DNA from: Lewinellaceae bacterium
GTDB taxonomy: Bacteria; Bacteroidota; Bacteroidia; Chitinophagales; Saprospiraceae
Assembly (NCBI GenBank): GCA_020636405.1
Contig: JACJXW010000005.1
Location: forward strand, 186,001 to 250,000
Direction: 5' to 3'
DNA length: 64,000 nt
In this document: positions 25,159 through 34,326 of the stretch, in pieces
Position numbering within the stretch: the first letter of the stretch is position 1
Layout: every line of letters starts with the position of its first letter
Notes under the pieces: model-generated
Seen by the model: only the letters and a program-made list of their open reading frames with translations
What the model was told of the DNA's origin: nothing
The model's database searches: none
Position numbers and translations under genes: made by a program

Positions 25159-27054
25159 ATGAAAAAACCTTATTTTATCATCGATTTCGACAGTACTTTC
25201 ACCCGCGTTGAAGCCCTGGACGTGTTGGCGGAGATCGTATTGTCGCATACCCATCCGAAGAAACGGGAGAAGGTCCTGCAACAGATCCAGGACATTACGA
25301 ATCAGGGGATGGATGGCTCTCTGGATTTTCGCAGTTCGCTGACCCAACGCCTGGCGCTGCTCCATGTACACCGCGAGGATATTCAGGAGCTGGCCGAACG
25401 GCTGAAGAAACAGGTATCGCCTTCTTTTCTGCGCAACCAGACGCACCTCAACGCCTTGCGGGAAACTGTTTATGTGGTTTCCAACGGGTTCACGGATTTC
25501 ATCGTGCCGGTCATTGCCGATTACGGGTTGCTGGCGGAGAACGTCTTCGCCAATGAATTCCTCTATGATGAGGAAGGGTTTGTTACCGGGTTCAATCCGG
25601 ACATTCCGCTTTCTCGCAGCGGGGGTAAATCTCAGGTCATAAAGAGCCTGAAGCTCAAGGGAGATGTATATGTCATTGGCGATGGCGCCAACGACCTGGA
25701 GATCCGCAAGGCGGGTTTCGCCAATAAATTTTATCTTTTCACAGAAAACGTCGAACGGGAGAAGGTCAAAAAGGAAGCCGACCACGTAGCTCCCAGTTTT
25801 GACGAAATATTGTACGAACTGAAAATGAGCCGTTCCTTATCCTATCCGAAAAACCGCATAAAAGTGTTGCTGCTGGAGGGGGTACACCCGGCAGCCGTTG
25901 ACTTATTCGAAAAAGAAGGATATCAGGTAGAGTATCTGGAAACTGCCCTCAGCGAGGAGGAATTGTGTAAAAAGATCAAGAATGTCAATATTCTGGGCAT
26001 TCGGTCCAAGACACAGGTAACCGAGAAGGCCATTGCCAGTGCCAAGCGGTTGATCAACATCGGGGCGTTTTGCATCGGCACCAACCAGATCGACCTGGAG
26101 GCCTGTACCAAATACGGGGTGGCTGTTTTCAACGCTCCTTTCAGCAATACCCGTTCGGTAGTAGAACTGGCTATTGCGGAGATCATAATGCTGGTGCGCA
26201 ACCTTCCCGATAAAGCACGCGCCATGCACAACGGCAAATGGGAAAAATCGGCCCGGGCTGCCCATGAGGTGCGCGGAAAAAAGTTGGGGATCGTAGGATA
26301 CGGCAATATCGGTTCACAGCTGTCGGTACTGGCGGAGGCGCTGGGGCTGGAGGTTTACTTCTATGATATTGCCGACAAACTGGCGCTGGGCAACGCCCGT
26401 AAGTGCAGCAGCCTGGAAGAGTTGCTTTCTACCGTCGATATCGTGACCCTGCACATTGATGGCCGCCCCGAGAACGACCGCATTTTCGGCCCGGAGCAAT
26501 TTGCCATGATGAAGGACGGCGCCATCTTTCTCAATCTGGCTCGCGGCCAGGTGGTGCAGGTAGAAGCGCTGCGCGATGCCATCCTCTCCGGTAAGGCCGG
26601 TGGCTGTGCCGTTGATGTCTTCCCAAGGGAGCCCAAGAGCAATAATGAACCTTTTGAATCGGAACTGGTTGGCCTGCCTAATACTATTCTGACTCCCCAC
26701 ATAGGGGGCAGTACAGCCGAAGCCCAGGAAAACATCGGGCAGTTTGTGCCCAACAAGATCATTCAGTACATCAATACCGGCAGCACTACCGGCAGCGTCA
26801 ACTTCCCGAATGTTCAGCTGCAGGGGGTCAAAGATGCCCATCGCCTGCTGCACATCCACCACAACGTTCCCAACGTGCTCGCACAGATCGACCAGATCCT
26901 GGGCAAGCACAACATCAATATCCTTAGCCAGTACCTCAAGACCAACGAGAAGATCGGTTATGTGATCACTGATGTGGACCAGGCCTATAGCCAGGAACTG
27001 ATCGACGAGCTGAAACAGATTGCGCCGACGATCTGGTTCAGGGTGCTGTATTAG
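25159..27054 (+). CDS. serA: Fused HAD phosphatase (SerB-like) - D-3-phosphoglycerate dehydrogenase
   Basis: A 631-residue fusion. Residues 1-220 are a HAD phosphatase of the phosphoserine-phosphatase class: DFDSTF (D9, D11), VVSNGFTDF, and GDGANDLEI. Residues 230-540 are a 2-hydroxyacid dehydrogenase of the SerA type: GIRSKTQVTEKAI, Rossmann GIVGYGNIGSQ (about 378-388), LARGQVVQ, and the TPHIGGST active-site histidine. Residues 555-631 are an ACT domain (HHNVPNVLAQIDQIL), the usual serine-feedback site. The first and last steps of serine synthesis would thus be on one chain, with SerC expected elsewhere. I chose ATG at 25159; the residues before it are not family-like. A hairpin follows the stop. 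Confidence 0.9.
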   Translation: MKKPYFIIDFDSTFTRVEALDVLAEIVLSHTHPKKREKVLQQIQDITNQGMDGSLDFRSSLTQRLALLHVHREDIQELAERLKKQVSPSFLRNQTHLNALRETVYVVSNGFTDFIVPVIADYGLLAENVFANEFLYDEEGFVTGFNPDIPLSRSGGKSQVIKSLKLKGDVYVIGDGANDLEIRKAGFANKFYLFTENVEREKVKKEADHVAPSFDEILYELKMSRSLSYPKNRIKVLLLEGVHPAAVDLFEKEGYQVEYLETALSEEELCKKIKNVNILGIRSKTQVTEKAIASAKRLINIGAFCIGTNQIDLEACTKYGVAVFNAPFSNTRSVVELAIAEIIMLVRNLPDKARAMHNGKWEKSARAAHEVRGKKLGIVGYGNIGSQLSVLAEALGLEVYFYDIADKLALGNARKCSSLEELLSTVDIVTLHIDGRPENDRIFGPEQFAMMKDGAIFLNLARGQVVQVEALRDAILSGKAGGCAVDVFPREPKSNNEPFESELVGLPNTILTPHIGGSTAEAQENIGQFVPNKIIQYINTGSTTGSVNFPNVQLQGVKDAHRLLHIHHNVPNVLAQIDQILGKHNINILSQYLKTNEKIGYVITDVDQAYSQELIDELKQIAPTIWFRVLY

Positions 27055-27060
27055 CAATTG

Positions 27061-27118
27061 GGAGGATAGCAGTTGGTTGTAGAACCTTCGGATGTCCGGC
27101 AACCAACTGCTATCTTCC
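27061..27118. terminator. Long hairpin between convergent genes
   Basis: Arms 27061-27079 and 27100-27118 pair at 18 of 19 positions (GATAGCAGTTGGTTG with CAACCAACTGCTATC at the core) around a 20-base loop. It sits between the serA fusion and the convergent BNR gene and probably terminates both. Confidence 0.65.
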
Positions 27119-27133
27119 GGTAATCATAGGAGC

Positions 27134-30100
27134 TTAGATATCCGCTTCCATAAACTCCTCCTTACTGCGGTAGCTGATCTCGGGTAAACCTTCCTTCACC
27201 AGGGCTGCATTGAGTTTGCTCAAACGCTCCGTTATTCCATCCATCTTCGCCTGGGCGGTTTCCAGTTGGGAAGACAGGAGCTTCAGGTTCTGGATCTGTG
27301 CGTTGGAGGGGCGGCCGGCATAGCCTGCGACGGCGCCGTAGAGCGAGGCTATCTTTTCGCGGAGCCTCGGTTCGGCAGAACCGACGTAGTTGTCGCCGGT
27401 AGTAATGACCAGCTCTTCCTTCATAGACTGAAGTTCGGTGGCAAAAGGGTCCAGCAGTTTCATCACTTTTTTTGACGGGTTCTTCCCTTTGGCTGTTGAA
27501 GCCCCTTCCATCATCATATCCACCTGGTCGATGAGGTAGGCCAGGCTTTCGTTCATGTTGTACAACTTCATAGCCGAATCGTGCTGAGCGTCCCGGTCGG
27601 CTTGGGAGTGTATCGATTCCGGGTCGGGGACCAGTTCCAGGGCGGCCTCGTATACCTCCTTGCCTTTCGTCAGGCGGACCGTATACGTGCCCGGGGGAAC
27701 GGTTGGGGTGGTAAAGCCGCCGAAGGTGAAGGTTTTGGCGGTGGCGATCTTAGGCATCTTGTAGCTATAGTTCCACAATACTTCATTGATACCCTTGGAT
27801 TTTCCCGGGACGAGGCTCGCCACCTTTTTACCCGAGGGATCCAAAATTTCCATCTCCATTTTGCCGAAAGTGTGGCGCTTTTTGAGATAGTACACGATCC
27901 GGGCGGCGGAGGTGGGGTTATCGCCGACAAACTCGCCGAAAGCGGATGTGCCTCCCAGGCTGGAGGACTCCTTGATGATGGCCGGCGGGCGCTCAAAGAA
28001 GTGTACGTCTTTGGCGGCCACTTCTGGCGTCAGCTGCCGGAGCGGCGTCACGTCGTCGATGATGATGATGCCCCGGCCGTGGGTGGCGAGCACCAGAGCA
28101 TGGTCGCGGGGGTGCAGGGTCACATGGTGTACGGCTACTGCCGGCATATTATTGGTGAACTTCGACCAGTTTTGGCCACCATCGGCCGTGATGTATAAGC
28201 CAAACTCGGTGCCCAGGTACAAGAGGTTGGGATTGACGAAGTCTTCCTGGATGCTGCGGGCAAAGCCCTGGATGTCTTCCGTTACAATGGAAGCCCAGGT
28301 TTTTCCTCCATCGGTGGTTTTGTAAACGTAAGTATTGCCGTCGTTCCGGGTGTGGCCGTCGAAGACGGCATAGGCAGCTTGCTTATTGAAATTGCTGGGC
28401 TCGATATGGTACACCCATGTATTTTTGGGCAGCCCGGTAATATTGGCGGTGACGTTGGCCCAGTTTTTGCCGCCGTCCATAGTTACCTGCACATTGCCGT
28501 CGTCCGTTCCTATCCAGATCACTTTTTCATCTAGCGGAGACTCCCCTATGGTAAAGATCGTACAGTGGTTCTCGGCGCCGGAGTTATCCACACTGATACC
28601 GCCGCTTTCTTCCTGAAGTTGTTTTTCCGGGTCATTGGTCGTCAGGTCTGGAGAGATTTTCACCCAGGTTTCCCCCCGGTCATCCGATTGGTGGAGGAAT
28701 TGGCTGCCTACGAAGAGGCGGCTCGGCCGGTGGCTACTGGTGGATATGGGCGTATTCCAGTTGAATCGAAGTTTGGGGTCGCCTTCTTCGGCGTAGGGTT
28801 TAATGGTTTTGATCTGTTCCTTTTTCATATCTACCCGCCAGAGCCCTTCGGCTCCCTGCATTTCCGAGTAGCAGATATTGGGGTCTTCCCGATCAGGGTA
28901 CACGCGAAAGCCGTCGCCGTATCCGACGCCCAGCCAGTCGCGGGCTTCAATGCCGCCGGGGCTGGCTGAAGGGCCGACCCAGGAGCCATTGTCCTGCAGG
29001 CCGCCATATACGCGGAAGGGCTTTTGCATATCGACCTCTACATGATAATACTGTGAGACCGGCAGGCCTTTGACCATTTCCCATACGGTGCCGCCATCCC
29101 AGGAGCGGTAGACGCCTCCGTCGGAGCCCAGGTAGATCCGGTTCGGGTCGTTGATGTCAAACCAGAAGTCATGAATATCCGAATGCACACCACTACCGAT
29201 TGTGCGGAAGGTATTGCCTCCATCCTTACTGATAGAGCCGCTCAGGCCGGCCTTGCAGATCACATCCGGATTTTTGGGGTCAACGACGATGCGCGAAAAG
29301 TAAAATGGGCGCACTGCCAGTTCGAAATCCTTATTCAGGTGCTGCCAGGAGCCCCCCCCGTCTTCGGAGCGGTACAGGCCCTTACCGGCATTTTGTTCGG
29401 ATTCGATGACCGAATACAGGATATTGGGGCTGGAGGGAGCAATGGCAATAGCGATGCGGCCCAGCTTGCCTTCGGGGAAACCATTGTGGGCCTTATTCCA
29501 GGTCTTGCCCCCATCCGTAGATTTATACAAAGCGCTTTTGTACCCTCCGGAATTGAAAGAGTAGGCCGTGCGGCGGAATTCCCAGAAAGCGGCGTAGAGG
29601 GTGTTGGGGTCCTTGGGGTCCATGGCCAGGTCAGAGCAACCCGTGGTGGCATCAACGTAGAGTATCTTTTCCCAGGTAGCGCCACCGTCCGTCGTCTTAT
29701 ATACTCCCCGGTCTTCGCTGTCGCCCCAAAGGGCTCCTAATACGCCAACGTAGACTTCATTGGAGTTGCTCGGATTAACCTGGATGCTGCTGATGCGTTC
29801 GGATTTTTCCAGGCCCAGTTGTTGCCAGTTCTTGCCGCCGTCGGTCGACCGGTACAATCCGTTGCCAACCGAGACGCTGTTGCGGGTCCAGCATTCGCCG
29901 GTACCTACCCAGATTACCTTATCCGGGTTTTGAGGGTCAATGGCAATGGCCCCGATGGATTGCGGATGATCATCAAAAACGGAGGTAAAGGTTACGCCAC
30001 CGTCCGTCGACTTCCACACCCCTCCGCCAGCGGTACCGACATAGAGGATCTTGGGATCTGCAGGATGTCCGGCGAGATCGGTAATACGCCCACTCATAAG

Positions 30101-30226
30101 CGCTGGCCCGATGTGGCGGGCGCGCATAGAACCGAAAAGGGCGTCCCCTTTGGGAAGGGCACCCTCCTGGCTGTAGGCAGAAAGAGAAAGTAAAAAGAGG
30201 AATAGGGGTAATAAGTAACGTTGCAT
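27134..30226 (-). CDS. Exported Asp-box (BNR/VPS10-like) repeat protein, paralogue 2
   Basis: A 1030-residue exported protein, paralogous in length and layout to the gene at 1837-5130. The signal peptide (about 1-20, ending SAYSQ) fixes the start at 30226 (MQRYLLPLF), 68 codons inside the open frame. Opening block RHIGPALMSGRITDLAGHP matches RSIGPAFMAGRIADIAIHP of the paralogue. About ten Asp-box motifs follow (STDGGVTFTS, STDGGKNWQQ, TTDGGATWEK, SEDGGGSWQH, TMDGGKNWAN, TADGGQNWSK). The C-terminal third has a beta-sandwich (PGTYTVRLTKGKE) and a helical end (PSNAQIQNLKLLSSQLE). No sorting tail is seen, so it is probably periplasmic or anchored. Catalytic residues cannot be assigned. Confidence 0.85.
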   Translation of the reverse strand: MQRYLLPLFLFLLSLSAYSQEGALPKGDALFGSMRARHIGPALMSGRITDLAGHPADPKILYVGTAGGGVWKSTDGGVTFTSVFDDHPQSIGAIAIDPQNPDKVIWVGTGECWTRNSVSVGNGLYRSTDGGKNWQQLGLEKSERISSIQVNPSNSNEVYVGVLGALWGDSEDRGVYKTTDGGATWEKILYVDATTGCSDLAMDPKDPNTLYAAFWEFRRTAYSFNSGGYKSALYKSTDGGKTWNKAHNGFPEGKLGRIAIAIAPSSPNILYSVIESEQNAGKGLYRSEDGGGSWQHLNKDFELAVRPFYFSRIVVDPKNPDVICKAGLSGSISKDGGNTFRTIGSGVHSDIHDFWFDINDPNRIYLGSDGGVYRSWDGGTVWEMVKGLPVSQYYHVEVDMQKPFRVYGGLQDNGSWVGPSASPGGIEARDWLGVGYGDGFRVYPDREDPNICYSEMQGAEGLWRVDMKKEQIKTIKPYAEEGDPKLRFNWNTPISTSSHRPSRLFVGSQFLHQSDDRGETWVKISPDLTTNDPEKQLQEESGGISVDNSGAENHCTIFTIGESPLDEKVIWIGTDDGNVQVTMDGGKNWANVTANITGLPKNTWVYHIEPSNFNKQAAYAVFDGHTRNDGNTYVYKTTDGGKTWASIVTEDIQGFARSIQEDFVNPNLLYLGTEFGLYITADGGQNWSKFTNNMPAVAVHHVTLHPRDHALVLATHGRGIIIIDDVTPLRQLTPEVAAKDVHFFERPPAIIKESSSLGGTSAFGEFVGDNPTSAARIVYYLKKRHTFGKMEMEILDPSGKKVASLVPGKSKGINEVLWNYSYKMPKIATAKTFTFGGFTTPTVPPGTYTVRLTKGKEVYEAALELVPDPESIHSQADRDAQHDSAMKLYNMNESLAYLIDQVDMMMEGASTAKGKNPSKKVMKLLDPFATELQSMKEELVITTGDNYVGSAEPRLREKIASLYGAVAGYAGRPSNAQIQNLKLLSSQLETAQAKMDGITERLSKLNAALVKEGLPEISYRSKEEFMEADI

Positions 30227-30391
30227 GGCACGAAATGAAAAAGTGAAAAAAACAATAACATGATGCAACTGGACGCGATAAGCCGGAATCGTTCCGTTTC
30301 GAAGGAGAGCAATCCGAAGCTTTACCCGGGTGGCAATGGCAGGCCGAAATTGGCTAAAAAGGCCATAGGCCGCCCGCGTCCAGCTACTGTA

Positions 30392-30445
30392 AGCCTGTTT
30401 CATCGGATGTACTTTGAATTTCAAAAACATCCAATGAAACAGGCT
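30392..30445. terminator. 19-bp hairpin in the 30227-30486 gap
   Basis: AGCCTGTTTCATCGGATGT (30392-30410) pairs with its complement at 30427-30445 at 18 of 19 positions. The 16-base loop holds a further TTTGAA/TTCAAA palindrome. It lies 41 bases after the stop of the LolA-like gene (minus strand) and 166 bases upstream of the next minus-strand start, so it is the likely terminator of the former. On the minus strand the stem is not followed by a clear T-run. Confidence 0.5.
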
Positions 30446-30486
30446 CTCTTATCCCTTCCGCAAAACCGCGGAAAGGCACAAGTCAT

Positions 30487-31257
30487 TTATTCCTTGCTTT
30501 CAGCAGGAGCGGGCTCGGGAAACTGAAAAAGGGCCTTGTCCATTTCAACATTGAGTTCCATCTTTTCTATTGCCAGGTCAAACGCGGTTTGTCCCTGGAA
30601 TTTCTGGGAAATGCTGAAAGGAAAATAGATTCCCGATACTTCCTGGTAATCACTGAAGTAGGTTTGTGTGGCCTGCCCCTTCATCGGCCCGCTCTTGGCA
30701 AACTCTTCCTGCATGATGGGAACGAAGGAATCTTTATCAAAATAGTAATAGCTGAAGTTTTCCTCTTCTTTGCCTTCCACAACAACCGGTTTTTTGGTCA
30801 GCTTCACCTTAAAGCAGGAAGTGCCTTCCACTTCTTCTTCTCCTTCCAGGGCAACGGCGTATCCTTTATCAGCATATCCGAGAAAAGCACTCATGAAGTC
30901 CATATCCTTTTTCATGATCTCAGACTGTTCGGCGTCCCATTTTTCGGCTTCCATGGTCATGAAGTTGGTCGACCAGCCTTCTTCGCCGTTGAATGCCATT
31001 TGAGTGATCTCCTTACCCTGGAAGATCATATCCATGCGTACCATTCCCGGGGCTTTTTGGTACATGGTAATGGGGAGTTCCATGCCTTGAGCCTTGCCTT
31101 TCGCTATCATCTTTATGCTGCTGACGGCATTGAGTTGCTCCATTCCTCCTATGTTTTCCAGATAATTGTCAACGATCTCCTCCACCGTCTGAGCATTGGC
31201 GGTTTGGAGGCTAAACAGGAGAAACAGGGAGCAAAAAATAAAGAAAGTCTTTTTCAT
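30487..31257 (-). CDS. LolA-like outer-membrane lipoprotein-sorting-type protein
   Basis: A 256-residue exported protein with a signal peptide (MKKTFFIFCSLFLLF..., ending TANAQ) and the repeated amphipathic beta strands of the LolA/LolB-like fold. The start of the mature part (EIVDNYLENIGGMEQLNAV) and the later strand LGYADKGYAVALEGEEEVEG are what many Bacteroidota LolA-like proteins show. The tail ends in charged residues (AESKE). It may carry lipoproteins or lipids, or simply have a lipid-binding role in the periplasm; many relatives are annotated only as hypothetical. Start at 31257 is preferred because it begins the signal peptide; the upstream 43 codons look non-coding. Confidence 0.7.
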   Translation of the reverse strand: MKKTFFIFCSLFLLFSLQTANAQTVEEIVDNYLENIGGMEQLNAVSSIKMIAKGKAQGMELPITMYQKAPGMVRMDMIFQGKEITQMAFNGEEGWSTNFMTMEAEKWDAEQSEIMKKDMDFMSAFLGYADKGYAVALEGEEEVEGTSCFKVKLTKKPVVVEGKEEENFSYYYFDKDSFVPIMQEEFAKSGPMKGQATQTYFSDYQEVSGIYFPFSISQKFQGQTAFDLAIEKMELNVEMDKALFQFPEPAPAESKE

Positions 31258-31568
31258 AGTTAATGGATTTTGATCAGTTTTTTGGAAAAGAAGTTTCGAA
31301 TATAGGAAATCAGGAGCCGTGTTGGACAATCTTTTCGACCGAAGTGGACTCCTGGCCCCCGAATGAGAAATTTCATCCTTTTTCATCCTTTGGCGTACGA
31401 TCAGAGAGAAAGGTACAAGATTAAATTGATAGCAAAACTATTTTTATAAATAGTTTCATTTACTTTCTAATTAGTTTTACATATATTGTATTCTTTGCCG
31501 TGTAGGAGATAATTTGAGAAAGCTTCAAAATAAAGCCATTTCTCACAAAAAATTAAAGGCAAAACCAA
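31258..31568. other. AT-rich divergent promoter region
   Basis: A 311-base gap between divergently transcribed genes, much more AT-rich than its surroundings from about 31400 to 31560. A weak hairpin AACTAT/ATAGTT lies at 31436-31455. On the minus strand TATATTCG (31304-31297) resembles a -7 element for the LolA-like gene. On the plus strand TATTCTTTG (31489-31497) is one base longer than the TAnnTTTG consensus. No gene is seen. Confidence 0.4.
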
Positions 31569-32312
31569 ATGTTGAAGCTACTGTTAGCACAAACCACACC
31601 TTCCGGCTCCGAAAGGGTGGCTAAGTATTTTTTGGATTTTGCCGACGCGGTGGGTGCTGATGTTACCGTTCAGAAACCCGATACCTGCAAGGCAAAGCCA
31701 CAGTTTCTAAATTTGACTGCGCGATGGCCCTGGCTTCAATGCTTTATCGGCCCGGACGCAGTCCGGGAGGTAGAAACTGCCAGCCGGCTTTTCCCATACG
31801 ACCTCATACTTGCAGGGAGAGAAAACAAGAACATACGGTGGTGGAAGGCCGATGCCAATGCTCTGGCAGCAACGGCCTGGGCGCCGGTGATGTTGTTGCC
31901 GATGAATCCGATATTCAAGCCTTTTAGGAATATTTTATTCATTGATAACCATTTGTTTAGGTGTAGTCAGCCTGTCCTTGGGAAATTAGGGGAGCAATGG
32001 CGGCAGAAACGTTATCTGTTTCCACTGAGACACCGATTATTCAAAGGCGGTAGTTATTTGCATGGCCGTTTTGATGAATCCGGCTATCCGGTATTTCCGA
32101 TTTTAAACGGTGTACGCCTGAATCAATTCATAGAGCGGCACCAGATCGGGCTGGTGGTTGCCAGTCACCACAATGCAAAAGAGAATGTCCGCATTCTTGA
32201 AAAATTACCGGTACCGACATTGGTTTTCAATTCCCGAAACCGGGTGGATCCCAAATCGGAGAGCCGGCGCCCGGCGGCTTTTACCGCCGCGATAACATCC
32301 TGGATCGGGTAG
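31569..32312 (+). CDS. Divergent universal-stress-protein-like protein
   Basis: A 247-residue soluble protein. It looks like two diverged UspA-type alpha/beta units: the first with YDLILAGRENKN and APVMLLP, the second with RNILFIDNH and QIGLVVASHHNAKENVRILEKLPVPTLVF, the usual closing pattern of a USP subdomain. The G-x2-G-x9-G ATP-binding loop typical of one USP class is not evident. The gene directly precedes a SulP anion transporter (182-base gap, AT-rich); USP-like genes are often found beside SulP transporters, which supports the assignment. Alternative: unrelated alpha/beta protein. No close family name can be given. Confidence 0.55.
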   Translation: MLKLLLAQTTPSGSERVAKYFLDFADAVGADVTVQKPDTCKAKPQFLNLTARWPWLQCFIGPDAVREVETASRLFPYDLILAGRENKNIRWWKADANALAATAWAPVMLLPMNPIFKPFRNILFIDNHLFRCSQPVLGKLGEQWRQKRYLFPLRHRLFKGGSYLHGRFDESGYPVFPILNGVRLNQFIERHQIGLVVASHHNAKENVRILEKLPVPTLVFNSRNRVDPKSESRRPAAFTAAITSWIG

Positions 32313-32493
32313 TTGAGAAAAAATAAATATTAGCAATACTATTTAAAATAAAACTTTTACCATTTTAGTTTTGAGCAAAACATTAATTGTAATTTAGTGT
32401 TTTGCTTATTCTCTAAATGACTGAAAGCAACAACAACGGGCTGTCCTCATTCCGGCCTACAATATTGCCATTACTACTAAATACTGATCGATC

Positions 32494-34131
32494 ATGGTAT
32501 CTAATACTACTGCAAAGCCAAACTTTTCTTCTATTCTGAAGAACGACCTTCCTGCCAGCATTGTCGTTTTTCTTGTGGCGCTTCCACTTTGTCTTGGAAT
32601 AGCGCTTGCTTCCGGCGCTCCACTCTTTTCCGGGATCATAGCCGGAATTATTGGAGGTATAGTCGTCGGGTTTGTCAGCGGATCGCACATCGGAGTGAGC
32701 GGCCCGGCGGCAGGATTGGCCGTTATTGTGCTTTCCGCCATTCAGGAGCTCGGCACTTTTGAAGTTTTCCTGCTGGCCGTAGTGATCTCCGGCTTCATTC
32801 AGCTGTTATTGGGCTTTGCCAAGGCAGGGATCATTGGTTATTATTTTCCTTCCTCGGTGATCAAAGGAATGCTGTCTGGTATTGGCATCATTATCATTCT
32901 GAAGCAGATCCCTCATGCTCTTGGGTACGACAAAGATTATGAAGGGAGCCTTTCCTTCGTGCAACCTGATGGACACAATACTTTTTCCGAGTTGTATTAC
33001 ATGCTCGACTTTGTCAGCCCGGGTGCTATTGTCATAGCGCTTCTTTCCCTGGTCATACTGATCTTATGGGACCGGCCATTTATGAAGAAATACTCCATAT
33101 TCCAGGTTATTCAGGGGCCGTTGGTGGTAGTCGTAGTGGGCATCCTGCTCAATCTGCTGTTTCAGTCTATGCCGCAGTTTGCCCTCAAACCCGATCAGAT
33201 TGTCAGTATACCGGTGGCTGAAAGCCTGAGTGGCTTCTTTGGCCTGTTCACTTTACCTGATTTCAGTCAGATCGCCAATCCGGAAATATACCTTACCGCC
33301 ATTACTATTGCGGTAGTAGCCAGCCTGGAAACTTTGCTTTGCGTTGAAGCAACGGACAAGCTAGACCCCTACAAGCGAGTGACCCCCACCAACCGGGAAC
33401 TCAAAGCGCAGGGGCTGGGCAACATACTTTCCGGCCTGGTGGGTGGGCTGCCGATCACCCAGGTGATTGTCCGCAGTTCTGCCAATATTCAATCAGGAGG
33501 GCGCAGCAAGGCCTCGGCTATCATTCATGGCTTTATTCTGCTGATTGCCGCTATGAGCATTCCGCGGGTGCTGAACCTGATCCCTCTGGCCAGCCTTGCC
33601 GCTGTACTTTTCGTCGTTGGATACAAATTGGCAAAACCATCCCTCATCAAAAAGATGTACCAGCAGGGCAAGGCTCAGTTTGTGCCTTTCATTATCACGG
33701 TGTTGGCTATTGTATTTACGGACCTGTTGATCGGTATTGGAATGGGGTTGGTCGTAGCCATTTTCTATGTCCTTTACAACAATTATAAGAAGCCTTACTT
33801 TTTCTTTCCTGAGAAGCATGAAGATGGCGCTCCCATACGCTTTGAACTGGCAGAGGATGTCACTTTCCTCAACAAAGCCAGCATTCTGCAGACGCTGAAC
33901 CATCTGCCGGAAAATTCTAAAGTGATTATCGACGCCACCAATACCATCAACATCGACCTCGATGTTATCGAGATCATAGAGGATTTCCGGGAAAATGCCC
34001 AATACCGAAACATTGAGTTGGAGGTCCTGGGGTTATACGATGAAAAGAAGTCTAAAGAATCCGTGCGGGATTTCACTAAACTGGTCCGGAACGGCAATGT
34101 TGGTAATGGAAAATTGGCCCTGCAGGATTAG
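32494..34131 (+). CDS. SulP family anion transporter
   Basis: A 545-residue inner-membrane transporter of the SulP family (sulfate, bicarbonate or other anions). The N-terminal signature is clear: NDLPASIVVFLVALPLCLGIALASGAP (split here across two helices), SGSHIGVSGPAAG (the substrate-loop region), and GLGNILSGLVGGLPITQVIVRSSAN, the conserved SulP motif. About eleven hydrophobic segments are visible. The C-terminal 110 residues form a STAS-like domain (VTFLNKASILQTLNHLPENS, IDATNTINIDLDVIEIIEDF). The substrate cannot be fixed from sequence; bicarbonate is plausible in a marine aerobe. The preceding gene is USP-like. A palindromic element follows 32 bases after the stop. Confidence 0.92.
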   Translation: MVSNTTAKPNFSSILKNDLPASIVVFLVALPLCLGIALASGAPLFSGIIAGIIGGIVVGFVSGSHIGVSGPAAGLAVIVLSAIQELGTFEVFLLAVVISGFIQLLLGFAKAGIIGYYFPSSVIKGMLSGIGIIIILKQIPHALGYDKDYEGSLSFVQPDGHNTFSELYYMLDFVSPGAIVIALLSLVILILWDRPFMKKYSIFQVIQGPLVVVVVGILLNLLFQSMPQFALKPDQIVSIPVAESLSGFFGLFTLPDFSQIANPEIYLTAITIAVVASLETLLCVEATDKLDPYKRVTPTNRELKAQGLGNILSGLVGGLPITQVIVRSSANIQSGGRSKASAIIHGFILLIAAMSIPRVLNLIPLASLAAVLFVVGYKLAKPSLIKKMYQQGKAQFVPFIITVLAIVFTDLLIGIGMGLVVAIFYVLYNNYKKPYFFFPEKHEDGAPIRFELAEDVTFLNKASILQTLNHLPENSKVIIDATNTINIDLDVIEIIEDFRENAQYRNIELEVLGLYDEKKSKESVRDFTKLVRNGNVGNGKLALQD

Positions 34132-34163
34132 GTGGCTTTCCCATCCTTTTTCCGACAATTGAG

Positions 34164-34322
34164 CATGAGCCATCCCGAATTTTGATTGATTTACTTCCGG
34201 ATAATATTTCAGGTTTTCAGCCTGAAAGGCTGTTACATTGCAGCCCCGGGCCTCGCCAGGGGAGGAGGATAAGCCCGAATATGAGGCTGAAGGCCTGAAA
34301 TGAAAATTTGGGATGGCCCATG
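34164..34322. repeat. 159-bp palindromic element with nested inverted repeats
   Basis: Outer arms CATGAGCCATCCCGAATTTT (34164-34183) and the complement at 34303-34322 match at 18 of 20 positions. Inner arms (34206-34223 and 34284-34301, ATTTCAGGTTTTCAGCCT type) match at 16 of 18. The centre (34224-34283) is GC-rich and unpaired. There is no transposase and no clear target-site duplication. The outer-arm sequence recurs as a bare 13-bp hairpin at 9711-9746, also just after a plus-strand gene. It looks like a miniature interspersed palindromic element or an elaborate bidirectional terminator; its right end is 4 bases from the stop of the convergent SDR gene. Confidence 0.75.
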
Positions 34323-34326
34323 TTCG

